Positions 7,226 through 15,279 of a DNA stretch of 64,000 nt are shown piece after piece. The notes under the pieces were generated by a model. It worked only from the letters and a program-made list of their open reading frames with translations, did not search any database and was not told where the DNA came from. Position 1 is the first letter of the stretch. Each line of letters begins with the position of its first letter. The DNA comes from CBFGTV01 sp965652145 (GTDB lineage: Bacteria; Bacillota; Clostridia; Peptostreptococcales; Natronincolaceae): NCBI GenBank assembly GCA_965652145.1, contig CBFGTV010000009.1, positions 11,915 to 75,914 on the forward strand. Reading direction: 5' to 3'. The position numbers and the translations under genes are program-made.

Positions 7226-9925
7226 TTACACCCTTCCCTCTGGTTGATTGGCCAAAAACATATGGCAGATATAGGCAGTTTCATTTTCTCCAATGCGTAT
7301 TTTATATTGCTTCTCTAAAGCTCCCAGGGCTTTTTTTACCAGGGTCAGCTCTCTAACATGCTCCTTTTCATAAGCCGCTAAATTGTGGTATAGGGTCTCT
7401 TGATCTCCCCTGCATAGTTTATCAATCAAAAAGCAAATATGAAGTAATATCCCTGTTTTTACCTCATAAGCTACCGGGGCCCCAAGGATCACCTCCAGCG
7501 CTTCAACGGTTTCCAGGGAATCCTTGACCAGCTGATTGACTTCAACACAGCCGATATGATCCTTTAACGAGTCGGCAATATTCATATAGGTCTTTTCCTG
7601 CTCAATCAGCCCCTTAAGCTGTTGAATACCTTTTCCTGTTAATATATCCCCGGCAGAAATGAAGGGAACTTGGCTTTTTATCTCTAGGGTTCCCACCACT
7701 GCCACAATTCGATGCTGACGTCGCAATTGATTCAGCTTTCTGGTAAAGGCCCCCTTGTCAAGAAGATTCAAGGGAATAATTTCAAAATTAGGTGTATTAC
7801 CTACGGTATCAGCAATCATTTCTTTAAGTCTGGCTGCTGCCCCTTCACCGGTGAAGCAGGCAGTAATGATGATTCTTTTTATTGTATTGGAGACAGCCTT
7901 TTCACGATGCTCGTGGGGAATATGATCCCTCAAGGAGTCACAAATTTCCCCCAGGGTTTGGCCCAGGGCAGCCTTTCGGCAGGCATCAATGACCACCGGG
8001 GTACTGACCATATCAATTGTCTCTGTTTCAATACCGGTCTCCTCCTGAATCATGGCGCCAAAATTTGTTAAGGAGCCCATATCCACCAGCATTAAAACCC
8101 CCTTCCCCTGATCCAGAGCTATCACTTCTTTTTTAGCCAGCTCATACATCACAGCAGGCTTCATTTTCAGCGGCATATCCAGGGCCTTGGCATGATTGGC
8201 CCCTACCAATTGATTTGCCACCTCCACCATACTGCTGGCCGTAGCACTACCATGCATTAACACCAAAATTCCTACCTGGGCCGGCTCCTCTTCATGAATA
8301 TCGTAGGGATCAGAGGCAAAAAACATTGCCAAATAGCCAATCTCATCTAATGGCGTCTCAATTTCAAAACGTTGATCAATTAGCTTGGTTGCCTCCATGG
8401 CCACTAAAAATTCCTCTACATAATTTACTCTGATAAAATTCAGTTTTGGATGGTATATTTTATGGCCTCCTTTAATTCGCTTAATACTGCCGCTTAAATG
8501 TAGCGCCAGGCCATAATATATCTTCTCATCGTAAACCCGATTCAACCGTTCCCTGGCCAAGGCAAAAATAGCCTCCACCACCTCAACAATACTTTCGTCC
8601 ACCACCTTTGAAAGCTCTTCCCGGTTAAAATTGGTGGTTAATTTGCCCAAGTATTTCTGAAAGTGGCTTTCAATATCTATGTTTAATATCTGATTAATTT
8701 CATTTTCCTCTAAACCGGTACGCTTTAAGGTCTCCAGCTTTTTCTCGATTACCTCATAGAAGTCTCCGTCTCCCTGGGGCTTTTCCTTAATCTCCATGTC
8801 TAACCCCTGCTGATGATGGAAGCGTAGCATGTCTCCCTGTCCGGTCATGATATTTTCAATTTCTCTTCTATATTCTTGAATTTTCATTAGCCCCTTTTTT
8901 ACGTGATGGGGCAGATCAACTTGATTGATGATAATATAGTCTTTATTTTGGGTTTTATAGGTTAAAAATGCCTTTGCACAGGCCAATTGAATATCGCTTC
9001 TCAGCTGACCGATATTGCCGCTGCATTCATAGAGCAGGAAGGAGGCCATGACATTTTTATTAATGTAAATACTCTTTCCAATTCGTTCAGATTCTTCCTT
9101 AATAAAGACCTCTGTCAACTGGTACCTTTCAATGAGGCTTCGTTCAGCCAGGGAAGGCAGGGTAATGGTCATGGGAATTCTCCGTAAAAAGGTCTTTAAT
9201 AGGCTTGACCTGGGGTCTTCGGTGGTGGCAGCAATTAACTGCACCTCTACCCTGATGGCCTCAGTTGTGTCGCCAAGGGGCCTGAAGCAGCCCTTGTCAA
9301 TGTACATAAATAGAATCTCCTGCCCTTGGGGAGGAAGGCGATGGACCTCATCTAAGAACAGAATCCCGCCATGGGCCTTTTTCATCAGCCCCTCTCGATC
9401 CCGGTCAGCCCCCGTAAAGGTTCCCTTTTTAACACCAAATATTTGAGCTGTCAAAAGCTGCGGATTCTCACTATAGTCTGCACAGTTGAATTGGATAAAG
9501 GGGGCGTCCTGCTTCAATACACCTGATTCCAGTGCAAAGCGGTACATCAGCTCTGCAAACATGGATTTACCGACTCCAGTTTCTCCCAATAGGATGGTAT
9601 GAAGGCCCCTGGGAGGATACATCATGGCTGCCTTTGCCTGCTGTATGGCAACCTGTAGGCTTTGCCGGGCCCCGACGATACTTTCCAGGCTATTGCCAAT
9701 ATCCTTTCCTTCGGCAACCTGACTTTCCCCCTCCCTGGCCAAAAATCGAACCGGCCTGCCCTCTTGCTTTTCCACCTTACCTTCTTCATGAAGCCGGTTA
9801 AGGTAGCGACTTACATTGGCCCGGTCAAGGCCCAGGGCTTGGCTGAGCTCCATGGCAGAAATGCCCCTGCCCCGTTTTTTCTGAAGGAAAAGTAATTTAT
9901 TGAATATCATCTCTATCTTTTTCAT
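7226..9925 (-). CDS. LevR/ManR-type sigma-54 activator with PTS regulatory domains
   Basis: An 899-residue regulator. Order of domains: N-terminal helix-turn-helix (about 15-60, AMELSQALGLDRANVSRYLN); AAA+ sigma-54 interaction domain (about 85-330) with Walker A GETGVGKS, a GTFTGA loop in place of the usual GAFTGA, and Walker B GILFLDEVHRLP; PRD1 (about 440-545); mannose EIIA-like domain (about 555-690) with the histidine in LVLMHGSATASS; a short EIIB-like region around ITACFTGEGAA; and PRD2 (about 780-899) ending in TAYICHMFLAN. Such proteins activate PTS operons when EII and HPr phosphorylation states signal substrate. The next gene set downstream has a sigma-54 promoter, so it is the obvious target. 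Confidence 0.92.
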   Translation of the reverse strand: MKKIEMIFNKLLFLQKKRGRGISAMELSQALGLDRANVSRYLNRLHEEGKVEKQEGRPVRFLAREGESQVAEGKDIGNSLESIVGARQSLQVAIQQAKAAMMYPPRGLHTILLGETGVGKSMFAELMYRFALESGVLKQDAPFIQFNCADYSENPQLLTAQIFGVKKGTFTGADRDREGLMKKAHGGILFLDEVHRLPPQGQEILFMYIDKGCFRPLGDTTEAIRVEVQLIAATTEDPRSSLLKTFLRRIPMTITLPSLAERSLIERYQLTEVFIKEESERIGKSIYINKNVMASFLLYECSGNIGQLRSDIQLACAKAFLTYKTQNKDYIIINQVDLPHHVKKGLMKIQEYRREIENIMTGQGDMLRFHHQQGLDMEIKEKPQGDGDFYEVIEKKLETLKRTGLEENEINQILNIDIESHFQKYLGKLTTNFNREELSKVVDESIVEVVEAIFALARERLNRVYDEKIYYGLALHLSGSIKRIKGGHKIYHPKLNFIRVNYVEEFLVAMEATKLIDQRFEIETPLDEIGYLAMFFASDPYDIHEEEPAQVGILVLMHGSATASSMVEVANQLVGANHAKALDMPLKMKPAVMYELAKKEVIALDQGKGVLMLVDMGSLTNFGAMIQEETGIETETIDMVSTPVVIDACRKAALGQTLGEICDSLRDHIPHEHREKAVSNTIKRIIITACFTGEGAAARLKEMIADTVGNTPNFEIIPLNLLDKGAFTRKLNQLRRQHRIVAVVGTLEIKSQVPFISAGDILTGKGIQQLKGLIEQEKTYMNIADSLKDHIGCVEVNQLVKDSLETVEALEVILGAPVAYEVKTGILLHICFLIDKLCRGDQETLYHNLAAYEKEHVRELTLVKKALGALEKQYKIRIGENETAYICHMFLANQPEGRV

Positions 9926-10047
9926 GCCCTCACCTCATTGCTCCTGGCTTTTTATCTATGATTCTACTAAATGATTCAACATTTCCCCCCAGTATCCTCT
10001 TTTTAGCTTGTTGATATATCTAATTATATTTTAAATGTTAGTTCCAA

Positions 10048-10110
10048 TCAAAGGCCCCTGATCCTTCGGGGTGGAAACAATTTTCCACTCCTGAAATCAG
10101 GGGCCTTTGA
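10048..10110 (-). terminator. Long hairpin between livF and the levR-like gene
   Basis: Perfect 15-bp arms TCAAAGGCCCCTGAT / ATCAGGGGCCTTTGA enclose an inner stem GTGGAAA / TTTCCAC. It lies 60 nt after the livF stop. No T-run follows the outer arm on the minus strand, so it may terminate weakly, protect the liv mRNA end, or be a small palindromic repeat. Confidence 0.5.
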
Positions 10111-10168
10111 TATTAAGCTAACATAATATATTCTATTCCTCTTTATCAAATGATACCTGGAAAAAGAA

Positions 10169-10882
10169 CTAGCTCTTTGCTTCTCCCAGATAGGCCTTTT
10201 TCACCTCTTCATTGGCTAATAAATCCCTTCCTGTGCCCTCCATTGTTATCTGGCCGGTCTCCATAACATAGGCCCTGTCTGCAATTCGCAGGGCGGCATT
10301 GGCATTTTGCTCAATCAAAAGTACCGTAACCCCTTGTCGATGGATTTCTTTGATAATGTTGAAAATTTCCTTTACAATTAAGGGGGCCAGCCCCAGGGAG
10401 GGCTCGTCCATCATCAATAATTTGGGCCTCGCCATCAGGGCCCTGCCTACAGCCAGCATCTGCTGCTCTCCGCCGGAAAGGGTACCGGAAAGCTGCCAGC
10501 TGCGCTCCTTTAGTTTGGGAAATAACTGGTATACCCACTCCAAATCCCTTTCAATCTCTTTATGGTCATTCCGGTAAAAGGCACCGATTTTAAGATTTTC
10601 AAGGACGGTTAGATTGGAAAAAACCCTTCTACCTTCAGGAACCAGGGTAATACCGTACCTCACCATATTTTTGGTATCCTCCTTCAGTAAATCCCTTTCG
10701 TGGTAGGTGATCTTCCCATTTTTAGGCTTTACCAAGCCTACGATGGATTTTAAGGTGGTGCTTTTCCCTGCCCCATTGGCCCCAATCAGGGTAACTATTT
10801 CTCCCTCTTTCACCTCTAAATCTATTCCCTTGATGGCCTCAATGGCATGATAGGCCACCACTAAATTTTCTATTTTAAGCAT
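10169..10882 (-). CDS. livF: Branched-chain amino acid ABC transporter ATPase
   Basis: One of two ATPases of a Liv-type importer. Walker A is GANGAGKSTT, the signature LSGGEQQM, Walker B LLMMDEPSLGLAP and the H-loop region VLLIEQNANAAL, all as in LivF. GGGGGTGA lies 6 nt before the ATG at 10882, which is preferred over an in-frame GTG at 10888. The start lies inside the end of livG, so the two are translationally coupled. Confidence 0.93.
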   Translation of the reverse strand: MLKIENLVVAYHAIEAIKGIDLEVKEGEIVTLIGANGAGKSTTLKSIVGLVKPKNGKITYHERDLLKEDTKNMVRYGITLVPEGRRVFSNLTVLENLKIGAFYRNDHKEIERDLEWVYQLFPKLKERSWQLSGTLSGGEQQMLAVGRALMARPKLLMMDEPSLGLAPLIVKEIFNIIKEIHRQGVTVLLIEQNANAALRIADRAYVMETGQITMEGTGRDLLANEEVKKAYLGEAKS

Positions 10883-11645
10883 CTTCACTCACCCCCAGGT
10901 AGGCTTCTATGACTTTTTCATTGTTTTGAATTTCGTAAGGGCTTCCCTGGGCAATGGTGACCCCGTGGTCAAAAACATAAATTCTGTCTGATATCCCCAT
11001 AACCACCTGCATATGATGCTCTATCATAAATATAGTCAAATGAAATTCCTCTCTGATTTGCTGAATAAATTCGGTTAGATCATCGGTTTCCTTGGGGTTC
11101 ATCCCTGCAGCCGGCTCATCTAAAAGCAATATTTGGGGCTCGGTGGCCAGGGCCCTGGCAATTTCCAGCCTTCGCTGCAGCCCGTAGGAAAGGCTTGTGG
11201 CCTTTTCATTTTTGTATTGAATCAAGCCCACCTTATCCAACAGATTATGGGATTTTTCAAGCATAATCCTTTCTTCCCTACGGTACCGGGGCAGCCCCAG
11301 GGTTGCCCCTAATAAACCTGCCTTTAAATGCAGATGATTTCCTATTAACACATTGTCTAATACTGTAAGCTCTTTAAAGAGCCTAATGTTTTGAAAGGTT
11401 CTGGCCAGCCCCTTTTTGGTAATTTGATCGGGTCTAAGGCCTGTTATGTCATCCTCCCCCAATAGAACCTTCCCCTCGGTGGGGCGGTAAACCCCTGTAA
11501 TGGTATTGAAGGCTGTGGTTTTTCCTGCGCCATTGGGCCCTATCAGGGCGACAATTTCTCCTTGATTTAATTCCAGGTTGAAATCCTTAACGGCTGTTAA
11601 TCCCCCGAATTTCATGGTTACCTTTTCTGTCTTAAGAAAGCTCAT
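10875..11645 (-). CDS. livG: Branched-chain amino acid ABC transporter ATPase
   Basis: A 256-residue ATPase with Walker A GPNGAGKTTAF, LivG-type insertion ITKKGLARTFQNIRLFKELTV, signature SLSYGLQRRLEIARAL, Walker B ILLLDEPAAGMNP and the H-loop IEHHM. It pairs with LivF to power uptake. The start shares one base with the livM stop and the end overlaps livF. Confidence 0.94.
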   Translation of the reverse strand: MSFLKTEKVTMKFGGLTAVKDFNLELNQGEIVALIGPNGAGKTTAFNTITGVYRPTEGKVLLGEDDITGLRPDQITKKGLARTFQNIRLFKELTVLDNVLIGNHLHLKAGLLGATLGLPRYRREERIMLEKSHNLLDKVGLIQYKNEKATSLSYGLQRRLEIARALATEPQILLLDEPAAGMNPKETDDLTEFIQQIREEFHLTIFMIEHHMQVVMGISDRIYVFDHGVTIAQGSPYEIQNNEKVIEAYLGVSEDA

Positions 11646-12706
11646 TATTGTCCAACCCTCCTTTTGGCAAGGGGTCTTCCTTTAAATAGCCCCAACAGCT
11701 TATTCCAGCTAAATTCATTGGTGCCCATCAGCCCATTTTTAAAGAAAAGCACCACCAGCATTAACAGGGTTGAAAACACCACCATCCTTAAGCCTGAAAT
11801 ACCTGGCAGCTTAACGAAGCCCAGGTTTATAGATTCATCAAGAAATCGTAAATATTCCATTCCAGCAGTAATAATAAAGGCTGAAATCACGGTTCCTGTC
11901 AAGCTTCCCATGCCTCCCAGAACGATAATCAGTAAAACATTAAAGGTTAAGACTGATCTAAACATGGTTGGATTAATGGCACCTAAAAGGTTGGCCAATA
12001 ACCCCCCGCCAATTCCTGCAAAGAAAGCACCGATCATAAAGGCCAGCATTTTATGCTTAAAAAGGCTGATCCCCATACTTTCTGCGGCAATTTCATCCTC
12101 TCGAATGGCTTTAAAGGCCTTTCCGTAGCTGCTATTGATCAGGCAGATCATAAAAACCAGTGTCAAGACTGCCAACCCAAAGCTCCATCCCAGATTAGTG
12201 GTATTGGGGATAGACTTTAAGCCCAGGGCTCCATTGGTGATCCGCTGGGTATTGGTAAAGACAATACGAATAATTTCTGAAAACCCCAGGGTGGCAATGG
12301 CCAGGTAGTCGCCCTTGAGCCTTAATACCGGCGCACCAATTAAGAAGGCCACAGCTGCTGCAAGAAGGCCTCCTATCAGCAATGCCGCCAAAAAGGGCAG
12401 TGAAATTTGATCAAGGGGCGAAATCATGGGCGATAAAAAGAAATTTTGCTTCTTTACGGCCTCTGACATGGTTAAGAGGGCAGTGGTATAGGCGCCAATG
12501 GCCATAAAGCCAGCATGACCCAGAGAAAAAAGCCCGGTGAATCCGTTAATCAGATTCATACTTAAGCCAAGGATTGTATAGATGGCACATAGGTTCAAAA
12601 TCCGGATCTGATAGGAATCAAAACGGTGATTGGCATATATTAAAAAGGCAGCTAATAATAGCATTGAACCAGTTGTTAATAGGGTATTTCTTTTTTTTGT
12701 ATCCAT
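11645..12706 (-). CDS. livM: Branched-chain amino acid ABC transporter permease
   Basis: A 353-residue membrane permease with about ten hydrophobic segments. Family marks are NLINGFTGLFSLGHAGFMAI near residue 52 and the EAA-like loop AIREDEIAAESMGISLFKHK. It is 2 nt from livH and overlaps livG by one base. Forms the channel with LivH. Confidence 0.93.
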   Translation of the reverse strand: MDTKKRNTLLTTGSMLLLAAFLIYANHRFDSYQIRILNLCAIYTILGLSMNLINGFTGLFSLGHAGFMAIGAYTTALLTMSEAVKKQNFFLSPMISPLDQISLPFLAALLIGGLLAAAVAFLIGAPVLRLKGDYLAIATLGFSEIIRIVFTNTQRITNGALGLKSIPNTTNLGWSFGLAVLTLVFMICLINSSYGKAFKAIREDEIAAESMGISLFKHKMLAFMIGAFFAGIGGGLLANLLGAINPTMFRSVLTFNVLLIIVLGGMGSLTGTVISAFIITAGMEYLRFLDESINLGFVKLPGISGLRMVVFSTLLMLVVLFFKNGLMGTNEFSWNKLLGLFKGRPLAKRRVGQ

Positions 12707-12708
12707 GT

Positions 12709-13602
12709 CTACACCTTCTCTGAAATTTTTTCTCCCATTATACCTGTGGGCTTAAATAATAAAATGATAATCAATAGAATAAAGGCAAAGGCATCTCGGT
12801 AGCCCGTTAATTGGGGCAGCATGGCAACCAGCATAATTTCCCCTATGCCCAGGATAAACCCGCCCATGACTGCACCGGTAATGTTGCCGATTCCCCCGAT
12901 AACTGCGGCAATAAAGCATTTTAACCCGGGAATTACCCCCAGGGTGGGCTGAATTTGAGGAAACTTCATTCCCCACATGATTCCTCCCACTGCGGCCAAT
13001 GCCGAACCGATACCAAAGGTAATCGTAATGGTTCGGTTAACGTCAACCCCCATCAGCCTGGCTGTTTCATGATCCTTTGAAACAGCCCTCATGGCCATAC
13101 CGGTTTTGGTTTGATTGACAAGATAAAGCAGTCCAAAGAGTAAGACAAGGGTTGTTACGGGAATAATCAAGGTTAATCTTTGCAGGGAAACCGCTCCGAT
13201 TTGTATGACATCGGTAAAGAGCTTCACCGTAGGAAAGGCCTTGGGCCTTCCCCCGAATAGCACCACCGATAGATTTTGTAAAAAGAAGGAGGCCCCGATG
13301 GCCGATACCATTACGGTAATTCGGGGGGAATCCCGAAGGGTTTTGTAGGCGGCCCGCTCCACCGCCATCCCCAAAATACAGGTTAAAATAACTGATATGA
13401 TGAAGGCCACGTACCAGGGCAGGGTAAATACTGCAACACCATAAAACACAAAATATAGAGACATCATGAAGATCTCACCATGGGCAAAGTTAATTAATCT
13501 TAATATACCATAAACCATGGTATAGCCTATTGCCACCAGGGCGTACAGGCTTCCCAGGGATATTCCGTTGGTAAGGTGCTGCAAAAATAGCTCCCATGTC
13601 AT
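12709..13602 (-). CDS. livH: Branched-chain amino acid ABC transporter permease
   Basis: A 297-residue permease with the LivH start (LTNGISLGSLYALVAIGYTM), GILRLINFAHGEIFM and the cytoplasmic loop MAMRAVSKDHETARLMGVDV. About eight membrane segments. It follows the binding-protein gene after a 76-nt gap that holds a strong hairpin. Confidence 0.94.
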   Translation of the reverse strand: MTWELFLQHLTNGISLGSLYALVAIGYTMVYGILRLINFAHGEIFMMSLYFVFYGVAVFTLPWYVAFIISVILTCILGMAVERAAYKTLRDSPRITVMVSAIGASFFLQNLSVVLFGGRPKAFPTVKLFTDVIQIGAVSLQRLTLIIPVTTLVLLFGLLYLVNQTKTGMAMRAVSKDHETARLMGVDVNRTITITFGIGSALAAVGGIMWGMKFPQIQPTLGVIPGLKCFIAAVIGGIGNITGAVMGGFILGIGEIMLVAMLPQLTGYRDAFAFILLIIILLFKPTGIMGEKISEKV

Positions 13603-13635
13603 TTCCTACCACCTCATTTTAATTATTATTGAATC

Positions 13636-13671
13636 AGGAGAGCTCCCTTCTCTTATGGGAAGGAAGCTCCT
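13636..13671 (-). terminator. Hairpin between livK and livH
   Basis: GC-rich stem AGGAGCTTCCTTC paired with GAAGGGAGCTCTCCT, without a T-run. Stems in this place commonly protect the binding-protein mRNA and reduce, without stopping, transcription into the permease genes. Confidence 0.55.
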
Positions 13672-13678
13672 CATGATC

Positions 13679-14863
13679 CTATTGAATTGGTTCAATTGTA
13701 TCCATATAGACAAATTTGCCGTCCTTCACCACTTTGATAACGGCGCTTTTGACTGCATCGCCATTTTCATCCAGGGTAATGACCCCTGCCGCCCCTTCAA
13801 AGCCTGTTGTTTTTGAAATTTCTTCCCTAATCTTAACGGGATCGGCAGAACCTGCCCTTTCAATGGCATCCAGTATTAAAATATAGGCATCGTAGCCCAG
13901 GGCCGTAACGGCGGCCGGTTCCTTTCCGTATTTCTCACGATAGGCCTTAAGAAACACCTCTGATTCTGCTGTTATGGGCACCTCTGAGGTAAAGAAGGTT
14001 GACAAAACAGTACCTTCTACATCCTCCTGGCCAATTTCGATGAATTCAGGAGTCTCCCAGGTATCGCCACCGATAATGGGTGTCTGAATTCCTAATTGTC
14101 TCGCCTGCTTGATCAGCAGGGCCGATTCGGTAAAGTTGCCAGGTGCAAAGATCACATCAGGTTTCTGGGAGCTGATATTTAACAGCTGAGAGGAAAAATC
14201 CTGGTCGCCAGTATTATAGTTGGTTACAGCAACAATAGCATTCTGATCGCCAGTTAGTTGGATAAAAGAGTCCTCAAAAAACTTTGCAAGTCCAACGGCG
14301 TAATCATTGTTGACTTCCCTGACAATGGCCACCTTTTTGGCCCCCAGGCTATTATAGGCATAGTTGGCCATTACAGTTCCCTGAAAGGGGTCTAGAAAGC
14401 AAACCCGGAAGTAATAATCATTATCCAGGGTTACCAGAGGATTGGTGGCCGATGCCGCCACTGCAGGTACCTGGGCATTTCGTACAATATCTCCGGCCGC
14501 CATGGAATAGGAGCTCCCCCAGCTTCCTATGATAGCTGACACCTTTTCTTTTTCTACCAACCTGTTGGCAGCATTGGCAGCTTCTACCACATCAGACTTA
14601 TTGTCTACAACTACAATTTCTACTTTTTTTCCCAATACCTCAGGATACAGCTCATTGGCTAATTGTATCCCCTCCACCTCCAGGGCTCCACCAGCCGCAT
14701 TGGCCCCGGTAACCGGTTCAAATACTCCAATTCTAATCACATCGTCAGAAGGCCCATTGGCATTACCGGGATTTTCGACAGGTTGCCCTTCCCCTGCACA
14801 ACCACTTAACCCCAGTGATAATACCAACAGCACCGAAACTAAAGCCAGCAATTTTCTTTTCAT
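13679..14863 (-). CDS. livK: Branched-chain amino acid ABC transporter binding lipoprotein
   Basis: A 394-residue extracellular lipoprotein. The N-terminal signal ends in a lipobox LGLSGC with the lipidated cysteine at 22, followed by a low-complexity linker and a periplasmic-binding-protein type I fold (IRIGVFEPVTGANAAGG, ASATNPLVT, GGDTWETPEF). Related proteins bind leucine, isoleucine, valine or similar amino acids and amides; the ligand cannot be told here. AGGGGGAAG precedes the start. It heads the liv operon behind a good sigma-A promoter and a leader of about 284 nt. Confidence 0.92.
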   Translation of the reverse strand: MKRKLLALVSVLLVLSLGLSGCAGEGQPVENPGNANGPSDDVIRIGVFEPVTGANAAGGALEVEGIQLANELYPEVLGKKVEIVVVDNKSDVVEAANAANRLVEKEKVSAIIGSWGSSYSMAAGDIVRNAQVPAVAASATNPLVTLDNDYYFRVCFLDPFQGTVMANYAYNSLGAKKVAIVREVNNDYAVGLAKFFEDSFIQLTGDQNAIVAVTNYNTGDQDFSSQLLNISSQKPDVIFAPGNFTESALLIKQARQLGIQTPIIGGDTWETPEFIEIGQEDVEGTVLSTFFTSEVPITAESEVFLKAYREKYGKEPAAVTALGYDAYILILDAIERAGSADPVKIREEISKTTGFEGAAGVITLDENGDAVKSAVIKVVKDGKFVYMDTIEPIQ

Positions 14864-15153
14864 TTCACTTCCCCCTTATGCATTTTTCTTTTAGGTAAAA
14901 ATTATATAAATGAACTCCCCTCCTCCCTGAAGGAATTCAAATATACCTGATTGATAGAATTGTGTTCTTCCCACATGGTCAGTTTTATTAATTTAATGCA
15001 TTAAATCAATAAAAGTTATGGCCTGCCAATCAATATATAATTTGCCAGCTCTTTCATTAAGGCCATTCATTCTTTATCCAGACACTTTTACAGTATCAAC
15101 AGCTATGTCCTTGTTATATATACATTTGTATTCTACAAGGTTACAATAAAATC

Positions 15154-15182
15154 ATTATAATACACCAGCACGATTTTGACAA
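15154..15182 (-). promoter_or_regulatory. Sigma-A promoter of the liv operon
   Basis: Minus strand TTGTCA (15182-15177), 17-nt spacer, TATAAT (15159-15154). The predicted start near 15147 leaves an unusually long leader of about 284 nt before livK. I see no T-box, CodY box or known riboswitch in that leader, only an AT-rich palindrome around ATTTAATGCATTAAAT. Confidence 0.8.
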
Positions 15183-15201
15183 AGGTTTTTTTATTTTTTT
15201 T

Positions 15202-15260
15202 ACAAAAAAATAAAGCCAGCAACCATGGCCGGCATGGCCGCCAGGGTATGCTGACTTTAC
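15202..15260 (-). terminator. Terminator of the pectate lyase gene
   Basis: Minus strand arms AAAGTCAGCA / TGCTGGCTTT enclose a GC-rich inner stem and are followed by TTTATTTTTTT. It begins about 20 nt after the stop codon. Confidence 0.85.
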
Positions 15261-15279
15261 CATCTCTAATTTATTAAAT

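Noticed and set aside
14864..15160. T-box or CodY control of the liv operon
   Set aside because: No T-box bulge sequence and no CodY-like AATTTTCNGAAAATT found in the leader.
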